A program made the position numbers and the translations under genes. Positions 1 to 5,646 of a stretch of 5,650 nucleotides of DNA are shown here, piece after piece. Numbering within the stretch: position 1 is the first letter of the stretch; each line of letters starts with the position of its first letter. Source of the DNA: Candidatus Mesolinea sp. (lineage in GTDB: Bacteria > Chloroflexota > Anaerolineae > Anaerolineales > Anaerolineaceae); assembly GCA_003445715.1 (NCBI GenBank), contig DMCS01000014.1, positions 1-5,650 of the forward strand, read 5' to 3'. A model generated the notes under the pieces. The model had not been told where the DNA came from. It worked only from the letters and a program-made list of their open reading frames with translations, and searched no databases.

Positions 1-63
1 AGTGGTTTTGACCGTAGGTCTCCCTCATTGATTGTCATCTTTTTGAGACCTAAAGGTCATTAG

Positions 64-91
64 TCTTGCATGGTCAGGAGACCATGCAAGA
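64..91. other. Perfect 12-bp hairpin in the left repeat copy
   Basis: TCTTGCATGGTC at 64-75 is the exact reverse complement of GACCATGCAAGA at 80-91, with an AGGA loop. No T tract follows on either strand within about 10 nt, so it does not look like a conventional intrinsic terminator. It is best read as the core of the palindromic repeat. A structured element downstream of a gene outside the window cannot be excluded. Confidence 0.75.
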
Positions 92-121
92 ACAAGGAAG
101 TGAGTTGAGACCTAAGGGACA

Positions 122-175
122 CAGGCTTGGCATGGTCGGTGGAGTGCGAAGCCTGCCCGTAGGGTGCCATGCAAG
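122..175. other. Second, larger hairpin with alternative folds
   Basis: CTTGGCATGG at 126-135 pairs with CCATGCAAG at 167-175 to give 9 bp with a single bulged G at 129 or 130. The loop contains CCC-GTA-GGG at 156-164, a possible small hairpin. A competing fold pairs CAGGCTT (122-128) with AAGCCTG (149-155), 7 bp, and uses part of the same left arm. The two folds exclude each other on paper. Whether either forms, or matters, cannot be told from the sequence alone. Confidence 0.5.
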
Positions 176-227
176 AACAGGGTGAGCTGAACCTCGGGAT
201 GTTCTTCGTCAGTAAAAGTGAAGGCTC

Positions 228-236
228 TGATACAAT
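228..236 (+). promoter_or_regulatory. Extended -10 promoter for the lipoprotein gene
   Basis: TGATACAAT fits the extended -10 pattern TGnTAnAAT and is followed by an AT-rich AATA. No convincing -35 is seen at 16-18 bp, where GTCAGT lies, which is compatible with extended -10 promoters. Transcription would start near 240-243, giving a leader of about 27-30 nt to the ATG at 270. The same TGnTACAATAAT pattern precedes the channel gene on the other strand, which adds some support. Confidence 0.5.
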
Positions 237-269
237 AATAGCGGGATTATCTGGATTTTGATCATAGCT

Positions 270-2090
270 ATGAAACGCACTCCATCATTTCTCCGTTTTG
301 GCTTACTTTGGGTCATGCTGCTTCTGATCCTGGCCGGCTGCGCAGGGCAGCCAAAACAAGCCCTAGCCTTGGAAGTGCGCGTAAGCGCCCCTGCTGCAAT
401 TCTCGAGCAAGGGCGTAGCTTTAATTTTGTGCTCGAATTGAAAAACATCAGCCAGCACGAAGCCCAGCCTACAGAAATTCAGCTACCAGCCAAGCTGCTG
501 AAAGCCTTTATCTACGAGGGCAGCCTACCAGCCGTGACGCTCACTCTGGCAGCAGATGGCAGCGGTGTGCTGCAACCGGAGTTGACGCTTGCCCCAGGCA
601 GCAGCCTGGAATTTGTATTTCGCTTTATGGCGCTGGACCCGGGGCAATACGCGGAGCAAGGCTTGGTGGTTGTGGATGGAGTTAGTTTCCCCTTTACCCT
701 GCAAGCTCAGGTGCGGGGCACGAACCCCGCTGGTTGGAGGCCAAGCCTCTCCACCCGCCCGCAAACCTTAGTCAACGCAGCTACGCCAAGTCAAGCGCTG
801 GTGCAGATTAAGGCGCTGGTTGATGTTGAGGGCGAGGAGCAAATCGGCTGGAAAGCAAGCGGCGCATTGATCAGCCCGGATGGCTTGATTCTGACGAGTG
901 CGCGCGCAGTTTTGGGCAGCCGTTTTTACCCAGTGAAAGACTTGATTGTAGCGCTCACGGTTACGCCTGATGCACCACCCGTGGAGAAATACCGCGCCAG
1001 CATCGTGCAGGTGGATGAGGAACTGGACGTGGCTGTACTCAAGCTGCGCACTGACCTGGCGGGCACGCCGCTGGATTATAGCAGCCTGCAGCTGCCAGCG
1101 CTGGCGGTAGCAAGCACCGTCTCTGCTTATTTACCAGGGGAACCGCTCGATTTTTGGGGTTATACCGCCGATGAGGAAGCGATGGTATCGCAATTAGAGG
1201 GGCTTGTGGTGGGGGTGCAAAGCGCGGAACAAACGGGCAATCAGGCGCGTATTCTGACTTCATACCAAGCGGAAGGTGAATACTTAGGTTGGATTGCCAC
1301 CAATAGCATTGGGGAGATTATCGGGCTGGCGGGTCCTGTGCGTGTGGGCGCCAATCTGACCTGCCAGGCGCTCTTGGATAGTAACCGCGATGGTCTGCGC
1401 GACAATCAAGATGCGTGCGTACCTGCCGGCGGCAGCCTAAGCGAATTGCTGCCGGCAGATTCCTTTGCAAATTCGCTTGCGGCAGCGTATCAAGGTGAGA
1501 TTGGCTTCCAGCGCAGCCAGGCAGATGGCACGCCCTTTTCGCCGGCGGGAGAGGTCATCGCGAAAGATGAATTTTCGCCTGCAGTTGGAAGATGGCATAT
1601 TTTCCACGATGAATTAGGTTCTGCTCAGATTAAGGATGGACAGATGGTTTTATGGGTCAACTCGCCTTTCAGCGTGGTTTGGTCTACGGTTGACTATGCT
1701 TACGAGTCAATGAGTATCAGCGCCACGGCACAAGTTTTAGCAGGCAGCGGAGATGGCGACTTTGGGTTGATTTGCGGAATGCTGGACGGGCAGCACTTCA
1801 CTTCGCTGGAAGTAAGCGAGGATGGCTACTTTTCCATCTGGAAGCGCAGCGGCAGCCAAACGATAATTTTGGTCGAGTGGATCTATGCCGAAATAATTGC
1901 TGCCGGCGGGGCATTGCAGCTTTCGGCGGAGTGCAGCTCAGAGAGTCTCAAGTTTGCGGTCAATAACAGCCTGCTGGCAGATGTGATCGACCCGCAATTT
2001 ACACCTGGAACGGTAGGTTTGATGGCTGGTACGCTTGCTAGTTCAAACCTGAGTGTTGGCTTTGATAATGTAGAAATACGAATACCTTAG
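270..2090 (+). CDS. Secreted lipoprotein with inactive-looking trypsin-like domain and C-terminal concanavalin-like domain
   Basis: This predicted 606-residue lipoprotein sits on the outer face of the membrane. The N-terminus has a basic stretch (KRTPSFLR), a hydrophobic core and the lipobox L-A-G-C, with the lipidated Cys at residue 24. Residues ~30-150 are strand-rich and resemble an Ig-like or CARDB-type sandwich. Residues ~160-355 have trypsin/HtrA hallmarks: ASGALISPDG (196-205), LTSARAV (208-214), LDVAVLKL with Asp253, and GEIIGLAG. However, the His position reads Arg212, and the GNSGG region reads EYLGW, with Leu339 or Tyr338 in place of Ser. Proteolysis is therefore unlikely. Residues 370-383 form a DxNxDGxxDxxDxC calcium-loop motif like a thrombospondin type 3 repeat. 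Residues ~433-606 resemble LamG/DUF1080 concanavalin-like domains, probably for carbohydrate or protein binding. I chose ATG 270 over an in-frame TTG at 258 because it is the stronger codon and gives a standard signal peptide. Neither has a clear ribosome binding site. The substrate is unknown. Confidence 0.8.
   Translation: MKRTPSFLRFGLLWVMLLLILAGCAGQPKQALALEVRVSAPAAILEQGRSFNFVLELKNISQHEAQPTEIQLPAKLLKAFIYEGSLPAVTLTLAADGSGVLQPELTLAPGSSLEFVFRFMALDPGQYAEQGLVVVDGVSFPFTLQAQVRGTNPAGWRPSLSTRPQTLVNAATPSQALVQIKALVDVEGEEQIGWKASGALISPDGLILTSARAVLGSRFYPVKDLIVALTVTPDAPPVEKYRASIVQVDEELDVAVLKLRTDLAGTPLDYSSLQLPALAVASTVSAYLPGEPLDFWGYTADEEAMVSQLEGLVVGVQSAEQTGNQARILTSYQAEGEYLGWIATNSIGEIIGLAGPVRVGANLTCQALLDSNRDGLRDNQDACVPAGGSLSELLPADSFANSLAAAYQGEIGFQRSQADGTPFSPAGEVIAKDEFSPAVGRWHIFHDELGSAQIKDGQMVLWVNSPFSVVWSTVDYAYESMSISATAQVLAGSGDGDFGLICGMLDGQHFTSLEVSEDGYFSIWKRSGSQTIILVEWIYAEIIAAGGALQLSAECSSESLKFAVNNSLLADVIDPQFTPGTVGLMAGTLASSNLSVGFDNVEIRIP
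1377..1418 (+). other. Calcium-binding-like DxNxDGxxDxxDxC loop within the lipoprotein
   Basis: Residues 370-383 read D-S-N-R-D-G-L-R-D-N-Q-D-A-C, matching the spacing of thrombospondin type 3 and dockerin/EF-hand-like loops (Asp370, Asn372, Asp374, Asp378, Asp381). Cys383, together with Cys365 just before the loop, could form a disulfide bond in the extracytoplasmic protein. The loop lies between the trypsin-like and concanavalin-like domains, as a calcium-stiffened linker would. Calcium binding is inferred from motif spacing only. Confidence 0.55.
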
Positions 2091-2095
2091 AGGTG
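2090..2095 (+). promoter_or_regulatory. Ribosome binding site that decides the thioesterase start
   Basis: GAGGTG begins on the last base of the lipoprotein stop codon (TAG, 2088-2090) and lies 6 nt before ATG 2102. That spacing favours ATG 2102 over the GTG at 2093, which lies inside the motif, and over ATG 2108. The overlap with the upstream stop codon suggests translational coupling of the two genes. Confidence 0.65.
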
Positions 2096-2101
2096 CGCAA
2101 A

Positions 2102-2512
2102 ATGAACATGGAAACATTGACAATTTATCATTTGGTCAAAAGCGAGGATCTAAACCATCACGGGACGCTTTTTGCTGGTAGAGGGGCGGAATGGCTGGTA
2201 GAAGCTGGTTTTATTGCTGCGGCAAACTTACTGCCGCCGCAGTTCATCCTTTGCCTTAAAATTCATGGCATGGAATTTACACGGTCAGTGCACCCGGGAG
2301 AGACAGTGTGCATGCGCTCGACGGTTGTGTTTACTGGGCGCAGCCGCTTGATTAGCTATGTGTGTGCTGAGGTTAAAGGAGAACAGGCAGTGGATGGCTT
2401 TATCACCTTTGTGTATGTTGATGAATCTGGCAAATCCAGCCCGCATGGTATTGTCATCGAAGCGCATAGCCCAGAAGAAATTGCCCTCCAGGAACGGGCT
2501 CAGGCGCTCTAA
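2102..2512 (+). CDS. Hotdog-fold acyl-CoA thioesterase family protein
   Basis: This 136-residue protein has the size of a single hotdog domain. Such enzymes act as cytoplasmic oligomers that cleave acyl-CoA thioesters to free acid and CoA. The signature is residues 18-36, NHHGTLFAGRGAEWLVEAG, which aligns with the N-x-x-G-T-L-F-G-G-x-x-x-x-W-M-D-E-A core of YciA/Acot-type enzymes. The helix then continues FIAAANLL, and the later strands (IHGMEFTRSVHPGETV, then FTGRSRLISYVCAEV) match the family's beta-sheet. The Asp that is catalytic in YciA aligns with Val33, and Glu34 follows directly. This could be a Glu-using subfamily, so the substrate and activity are uncertain. There is no signal peptide. 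The gene follows the lipoprotein gene in the same transcript and ends 14 bp from the converging channel gene. No functional link to the lipoprotein is evident. Confidence 0.8.
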   Translation: MNMETLTIYHLVKSEDLNHHGTLFAGRGAEWLVEAGFIAAANLLPPQFILCLKIHGMEFTRSVHPGETVCMRSTVVFTGRSRLISYVCAEVKGEQAVDGFITFVYVDESGKSSPHGIVIEAHSPEEIALQERAQAL

Positions 2513-2526
2513 GCTTTGGTTTAAGT
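2513..2526. other. Very short convergent intergenic gap with no terminator seen
   Basis: Only 14 bp (GCTTTGGTTTAAGT) separate the thioesterase stop codon from the converging channel-gene stop codon. The surrounding 40 bp are AT-rich, but I find no GC-rich stem followed by a T tract for either direction. Transcripts from both sides probably run into each other, or end by a factor-dependent route or inside the opposing gene. Confidence 0.5.
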
Positions 2527-3585
2527 TTAATTAAGATTAATATGGTCATTTGTGTTAATGTCCACCTTGAGGCTGGGGGTAACACTGCCGAATTTAATCT
2601 CTTCTTGTTGGAAACGCTTTAAGAGCGCCAAGTTGAGTGCATGTTGACCTTGCACAAAGTCAGCAAAATTCCCGCTGGTAACGAAATAGACCACTTCATA
2701 TTGCAAGGCATTCTCCCCAAAAGCTTTTAGGTGTGCTCGCCCAAAGCGTAAAAGGTTTATTGGCGAAATCACTTCTTCCAAGATATCTGGGATTTGCTGG
2801 AGTTTCTCGAGAGGGGTGCCATAATCTACCAAAAGTGTGAAGCTCACACGGCGCTCTTCCATTTTTTGGAAGTTTTGCACGCGGCTGGAGAGCAGGTCAT
2901 TATTGGAGATTATCAGTTCCTCTCCACTGAGCGTTTTAAGGCGCGTAGAACGAATCCCGATGTTCTCCACAGTGCCAGAAATATCACCCACCTGGATACT
3001 ATCCCCGACTGTAAAGGGTTTATCTAAGTTGATGGTCAGGCTGGAAAGCAAATCTTTTATCACATTTTGTGCTGCCAAGCCAATCGCAATCCCGCCTAAG
3101 CCAAGGCCGGCAATGATGCTGGAGAGGTTAAAGTTGGGGATATTATCGAGAACTATGAGAACGACGATGACCCAGATAGCCACTTTAAAGAAACCACTCA
3201 GGGTTGTTAGAGAAGCACGCCGAGAGACCTCGCCTTCAGGGACCGCGCTGATTTGAGTGTGAACCCAATGGTCAACCAGGGACGTGAGCCATCGGCCGGC
3301 TTGTAATCCGGCTGCGACTAAATAGACGATTCTTAATATCTGGTGGGCTTGGTCAGGTAGCGTCAGGAAAGCCGTCAGGCTAGCCAGCGCGATAATGATC
3401 ATGGTAATTTGACTAAAGGATTGGGTTAATTGGTGGAGCAGGCTTTCTTCTCTATGTGTGCGCACGGTCAGCTTGAGGATGAAATGGCGCAAGAGTGTGA
3501 GGACCAGCCATACGAGGATGGCAGTAAGCAACCCTTTCAGCCAGCTGGAGAGTGGATTTTCGAGGAAAAGCGTGTCGAGGGTCAT
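2527..3585 (-). CDS. Small-conductance mechanosensitive channel (MscS family)
   Basis: This is a 352-residue membrane channel that would open under membrane tension and release small solutes during hypo-osmotic shock. Hydrophobic segments lie at about 18-38, 59-77, 82-99, 131-147 and 154-173. The last is the glycine/alanine-rich pore helix, G-L-G-G-I-A-I-G-L-A-A-Q-N at 162-174. Aligned on Gln112 of E. coli MscS, the gate residues Leu105 and Leu109 correspond to Ile166 and Leu170, and hinge Gly113 corresponds to Asn174. The beta domain follows at about 190-240 (PFTVGDSIQVGDISGTVE, then IRSTRLKTLSGEELIISNN), and then the alpha/beta C-terminal domain. At 352 residues it is longer than E. coli MscS (286), with extra N-terminal membrane segments. 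Start ATG 3585 is supported by GGAGGAA at 3593-3599, 7 nt upstream. The gene has its own promoter behind the peptidase terminator. Related paralogues are often annotated ynaI- or yggB-like, so I give no symbol. Confidence 0.93.
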   Translation of the reverse strand: MTLDTLFLENPLSSWLKGLLTAILVWLVLTLLRHFILKLTVRTHREESLLHQLTQSFSQITMIIIALASLTAFLTLPDQAHQILRIVYLVAAGLQAGRWLTSLVDHWVHTQISAVPEGEVSRRASLTTLSGFFKVAIWVIVVLIVLDNIPNFNLSSIIAGLGLGGIAIGLAAQNVIKDLLSSLTINLDKPFTVGDSIQVGDISGTVENIGIRSTRLKTLSGEELIISNNDLLSSRVQNFQKMEERRVSFTLLVDYGTPLEKLQQIPDILEEVISPINLLRFGRAHLKAFGENALQYEVVYFVTSGNFADFVQGQHALNLALLKRFQQEEIKFGSVTPSLKVDINTNDHINLN

Positions 3586-3592
3586 ATTTGCG

Positions 3593-3599
3593 TTCCTCC
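3593..3599 (-). promoter_or_regulatory. Ribosome binding site of the channel gene
   Basis: On the minus strand the sequence reads GGAGGAA, 7 nt before ATG 3585. This is a strong Shine-Dalgarno match and fixes the start of the channel gene. Confidence 0.8.
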
Positions 3600-3614
3600 G
3601 AGTTTTCAGGGATT

Positions 3615-3645
3615 ATTGTAACACTAGCGGAGACGTAAAAAGCAA
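3615..3645 (-). promoter_or_regulatory. Promoter of the channel gene with extended -10
   Basis: On the minus strand TGTTACAAT (3623-3615) is an extended -10 of the form TGnTACAAT. A weak -35-like TTGCTT lies at 3645-3640, with 19 bp between the hexamers. Transcription would start near 3608, about 23 nt before the ATG. The -35 region overlaps the T tract and first stem base of the peptidase terminator, so the channel gene is probably transcribed on its own. Confidence 0.5.
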
Positions 3646-3668
3646 GAAGCCGGCACGCACCGGCTTCT
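3637..3668 (-). terminator. Intrinsic terminator of the oligoendopeptidase gene
   Basis: AGAAGCCGG (3645-3653) and CCGGCTTCT (3660-3668) form a perfect 9-bp GC-rich stem with a 6-nt loop. Read on the minus strand, the stem is followed by GC and then TTTTT (3641-3637). It starts 21 bp past the peptidase stop codon. A T stretch (TGTTTTT, 3673-3679) also follows on the plus strand, so some bidirectional activity is possible, but no plus-strand gene ends nearby. Confidence 0.85.
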
Positions 3669-3689
3669 AAAATGTTTTTGAGGTATGGT

Positions 3690-5504
3690 TTACTGACCTA
3701 AGCTGAGGTAGCGCGCAATGCGCTGGCCGAGGACGTCTAGGGAGGATTGCCAGAAGGCTTGGTCGCGGATATTGATACCAAAGCGGGCGGCTAAGTCTAC
3801 CGGTTTGGCTTCACCCGTACTCGCCAGCAGCTGCATATACTCCGGCACAAATGCTGCGCCGCGCTGCGTGTAGATCGCATAAAGCCCGGTGGCAAAGAGC
3901 AAGCCGAAGGTATAGGGGTAGTTATAAAAGGCTAACTGGGGACTGTAGTAATGCGGTTTCCAAGTCCACATATATTTGTGCAGCACATTCGGGTCCAGCC
4001 CATCACCATAGGCTTCGCGTTGAGCTTGGAGCATAATCTCCGAGATCTCATCTGCAGCCAAAGTGGATTTTGCCCTGCGGGCAAAGACTTCCTTCTCAAA
4101 GAGAAAACGGGAATAAATATCCACAACAACCTCAGATGAGCCTGAAAGGTTGGTCTCTAAGATGGCAAGCTCTTCCTGCGGGTCGGAGATCGACTTGTGG
4201 ATGGCATTGAATACAATCGTCTCGCACATAATCGAGGCAGTTTCTGCCAAGGTCATGGGTGTGCGCATTTGCAAGGGGGTTTTGCCAGCTTTATAGGCAC
4301 AATAGTTGTGGAATCCATGTCCCAATTCATGCGCCAGCGTGAACACCTGGTCCAAAGAGCCATCAAAGTTGCATAGCACGCGGCTCTCCTTGACGCCGGG
4401 GACGCTATCGCAGAAGGCACCGCCACGCTTGCCGGGGCGCTGCTCAGCGTCGATCCAGTTTTTATCGAAGGCTGTGCGGGCGAAATCGGCCAACTCTAGT
4501 GAGAAGCTGCCAAAGTAAGTCAAGATCAGTTCGCGTGCCTCATCGAAGCTGTAAGTTTGGGCGCTCTTCCCGAGCGGGGCGAGTAAACTCCACCAGGGCA
4601 GCTGCGGCATGCCTAAGTAGTTTGCCTTACCTTGAAAGTAGCGCCGGAAGGTGGGCAGGGAGGCGCGTACAGCAGAGAACATGGCTTCCAAGGTCTCTTC
4701 GTCAATGCGGGAGTAATCGAGCGAGGCATGCAAGTTATCACGCCGGCCGCGCTTTTTATCAAGCGTGAGGCTTTCGCCTTTGACGCCATTGAGGCAGGCA
4801 GCCAAGGGCTCCTTGAGCTCTTCCCAGACTGTCAATTCAGTTTGATAGGCACGCTCGCGCACTTCAGGGGAGGGGTGGCTGCGCAGGTTGATCAGCGCGG
4901 GCATGGGCAGCTGCTGCACTTTGCCTTCCAACTCGAATTCGACAGTCTTTTGGGAAGTAAGCACACCTTGTAACTGTCCCCAAGCAGTCCCACCTGAGAG
5001 GGTCAGCTCGTTAGCGAGCATTTCTTCCGCTTCGGACATCAAATAGCGGCTTTGTTCAGCCTCTTCCAATAGGAAGAAGGCATGCTGGCTGGCACTGCCG
5101 GGGTGCTGCAAGGCTGCCGGCAAAACCTCCTGCACCCGACCTAACCACTTGCGCACCTGCACGATGAGGTTCTCCAGGGGAACCATGTCGATCTGGAAGC
5201 GGGAGAGCATCTGCTCCGCTTGCTTATCGAAGGAATTGGTACTTGTATTGAGGAATAGGAATGCGCCAATGGTGGAAGACTTTTCGAGCGCTGCATTGAG
5301 CTCATCCACGAGCTTATTTAAGCGTTCCGCAAGGACTTCGCTTGAAGGCAGGTCTTTTTCAGCCAGTGGGAGCAGCTCCGATTGATAGAATTCAGCTAAC
5401 TGCTGTGTTTGCGCGATAACAGCATGCATATCTGCTTGGAGTTTGGGGTCATCCAAAGACGCGTAAATATTGCTTAGGTCCCAACGGGGAGGGGTTTGTG
5501 CCAT
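3690..5504 (-). CDS. pepF: M3 family zinc oligoendopeptidase (PepF-like)
   Basis: This 604-residue cytoplasmic zinc metallopeptidase of family M3 (clade M3B) would cut short peptides during peptide recycling. The catalytic motif HELGH is at residues 392-396 within TLAHELGHGFHNY. His392 and His396 bind zinc, Glu393 is the general base, and the third ligand is Glu421 in LAETAS, exactly 25 residues after His396 as the family requires. Upstream, RPGKRGGAFCDSVPG (356-370) followed by CNFDGSLDQV is typical of PepF-like enzymes. Near the C-terminus, WKPHYYSPQLAFYNYPYTFG (515-534) supplies the conserved His and Tyr residues that line the substrate cleft. The length matches the usual ~600 residues, all catalytic residues are present, and there is no signal peptide. 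I chose ATG 5504 because AAGGAG lies 6 nt upstream. A longer TTG start at 5534 would fall at or before the predicted transcription start. The family is certain; the pepF symbol is by similarity. Confidence 0.95.
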   Translation of the reverse strand: MAQTPPRWDLSNIYASLDDPKLQADMHAVIAQTQQLAEFYQSELLPLAEKDLPSSEVLAERLNKLVDELNAALEKSSTIGAFLFLNTSTNSFDKQAEQMLSRFQIDMVPLENLIVQVRKWLGRVQEVLPAALQHPGSASQHAFFLLEEAEQSRYLMSEAEEMLANELTLSGGTAWGQLQGVLTSQKTVEFELEGKVQQLPMPALINLRSHPSPEVRERAYQTELTVWEELKEPLAACLNGVKGESLTLDKKRGRRDNLHASLDYSRIDEETLEAMFSAVRASLPTFRRYFQGKANYLGMPQLPWWSLLAPLGKSAQTYSFDEARELILTYFGSFSLELADFARTAFDKNWIDAEQRPGKRGGAFCDSVPGVKESRVLCNFDGSLDQVFTLAHELGHGFHNYCAYKAGKTPLQMRTPMTLAETASIMCETIVFNAIHKSISDPQEELAILETNLSGSSEVVVDIYSRFLFEKEVFARRAKSTLAADEISEIMLQAQREAYGDGLDPNVLHKYMWTWKPHYYSPQLAFYNYPYTFGLLFATGLYAIYTQRGAAFVPEYMQLLASTGEAKPVDLAARFGINIRDQAFWQSSLDVLGQRIARYLSLGQ

Positions 5505-5510
5505 AATGGT

Positions 5511-5516
5511 CTCCTT
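5511..5516 (-). promoter_or_regulatory. Ribosome binding site of the oligoendopeptidase gene
   Basis: On the minus strand AAGGAG lies 6 nt before ATG 5504, a near-ideal Shine-Dalgarno sequence. It settles the start in favour of the 604-residue product over the longer TTG-initiated reading. Confidence 0.85.
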
Positions 5517-5536
5517 AAGTAACTTAGATGCCAAAG

Positions 5537-5566
5537 ATTATACTCAGAGGGTGTTGAAAATGTCCA
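5537..5566 (-). promoter_or_regulatory. Sigma-70-type promoter of the oligoendopeptidase gene
   Basis: On the minus strand the -35 TGGACA (5566-5561, five of six consensus bases) is followed after 18 bp by a perfect -10 TATAAT (5542-5537). Transcription would start near 5530, giving a leader of about 26 nt that contains the AAGGAG site. An A/T-rich run (ATTTTTTATT, 5580-5571) lies just upstream of the -35 and could act as an UP element. This is the best housekeeping promoter in the window. Confidence 0.75.
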
Positions 5567-5621
5567 GAACAATAAAAAATGAACAACTTTATATTCAAGA
5601 AGAACACAATACGTTCATAAA

Positions 5622-5646
5622 CCCCACCCCTTTGTTTCCCCTCCCC
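5622..5646 (-). other. Four-tract G-quadruplex motif, also a mirror repeat
   Basis: On the minus strand there are four GGGG tracts (5646-5643, 5641-5638, 5630-5627, 5625-5622), separated by loops of 1 (A), 7 (AAACAAA) and 1 (T) nt. This fits the standard G4 pattern with four-layer potential. The plus strand is almost pure pyrimidine, and the arrangement is mirror-symmetric apart from the A/T swap in the short loops, so triplex (H-DNA) formation is also possible. It lies about 56 bp upstream of the -35 of the peptidase promoter. The motif is certain, but function is unknown and the window ends just beyond it. Confidence 0.7.

Larger units (their letters stand above)
43..199. repeat. Composite palindromic repeat array, two divergent copies
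   Basis: Two copies of a palindromic unit lie side by side in a non-coding leader. TTGAGACCTAA occurs exactly at 43-53 and again at 105-115. GCATGGTC occurs at 68-75 and 130-137, the same 62-bp offset. CCATGCAAGAACA occurs at 82-94 and 167-179. A degraded third boundary motif (CTGAACCTCGGGA) ends the array at 187-199. An inverted boundary motif, TAGGTCTC, lies outside it at 15-22. The unit is therefore boundary motif, CATGG arm, loop, CCATG arm, boundary motif. The first copy has a 4-nt loop and the second a long loop. There is no coding sequence and no protein-binding motif I recognise. It resembles the dispersed intergenic palindromes common in Chloroflexota and other bacteria, but family membership is inference. 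Confidence 0.7.

Noticed and set aside
64..91. Intrinsic terminator of a gene left of the window
   Set aside because: The stem is strong, but no T tract follows on either strand, and the same motif recurs as a repeat at 126-179.
43..199. Possible CRISPR array from the repeated motifs
   Set aside because: There are only two or three copies, with divergent sequence and unequal spacing (62 and about 82 bp). The spacer-like parts are the arms of palindromes, and no cas gene is present.
209..448. Minus-strand open frame of 79 codons across the lipoprotein start
   Set aside because: It overlaps the lipoprotein promoter and signal peptide region antisense, has no ribosome binding site I can see, and its composition is like a shadow frame.
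2837..3256. Plus-strand open frame of 139 codons inside the channel gene
   Set aside because: It lies fully antisense to the conserved MscS pore and beta domains. Its Arg/Ser-rich sequence has no recognisable motif.
4632..4973. Plus-strand open frame of 113 codons inside the peptidase gene
   Set aside because: It is antisense to a clearly conserved M3 peptidase, with no promoter or family signature.
5504..5534. Longer peptidase start at TTG 5534
   Set aside because: It lies at or before the predicted transcription start near 5530, and ATG 5504 has an ideal AAGGAG site.
5579..5620. Short plus-strand frame of 13 codons starting at ATG 5579
   Set aside because: It is very short, has no ribosome binding site and sits in the AT-rich promoter upstream region.
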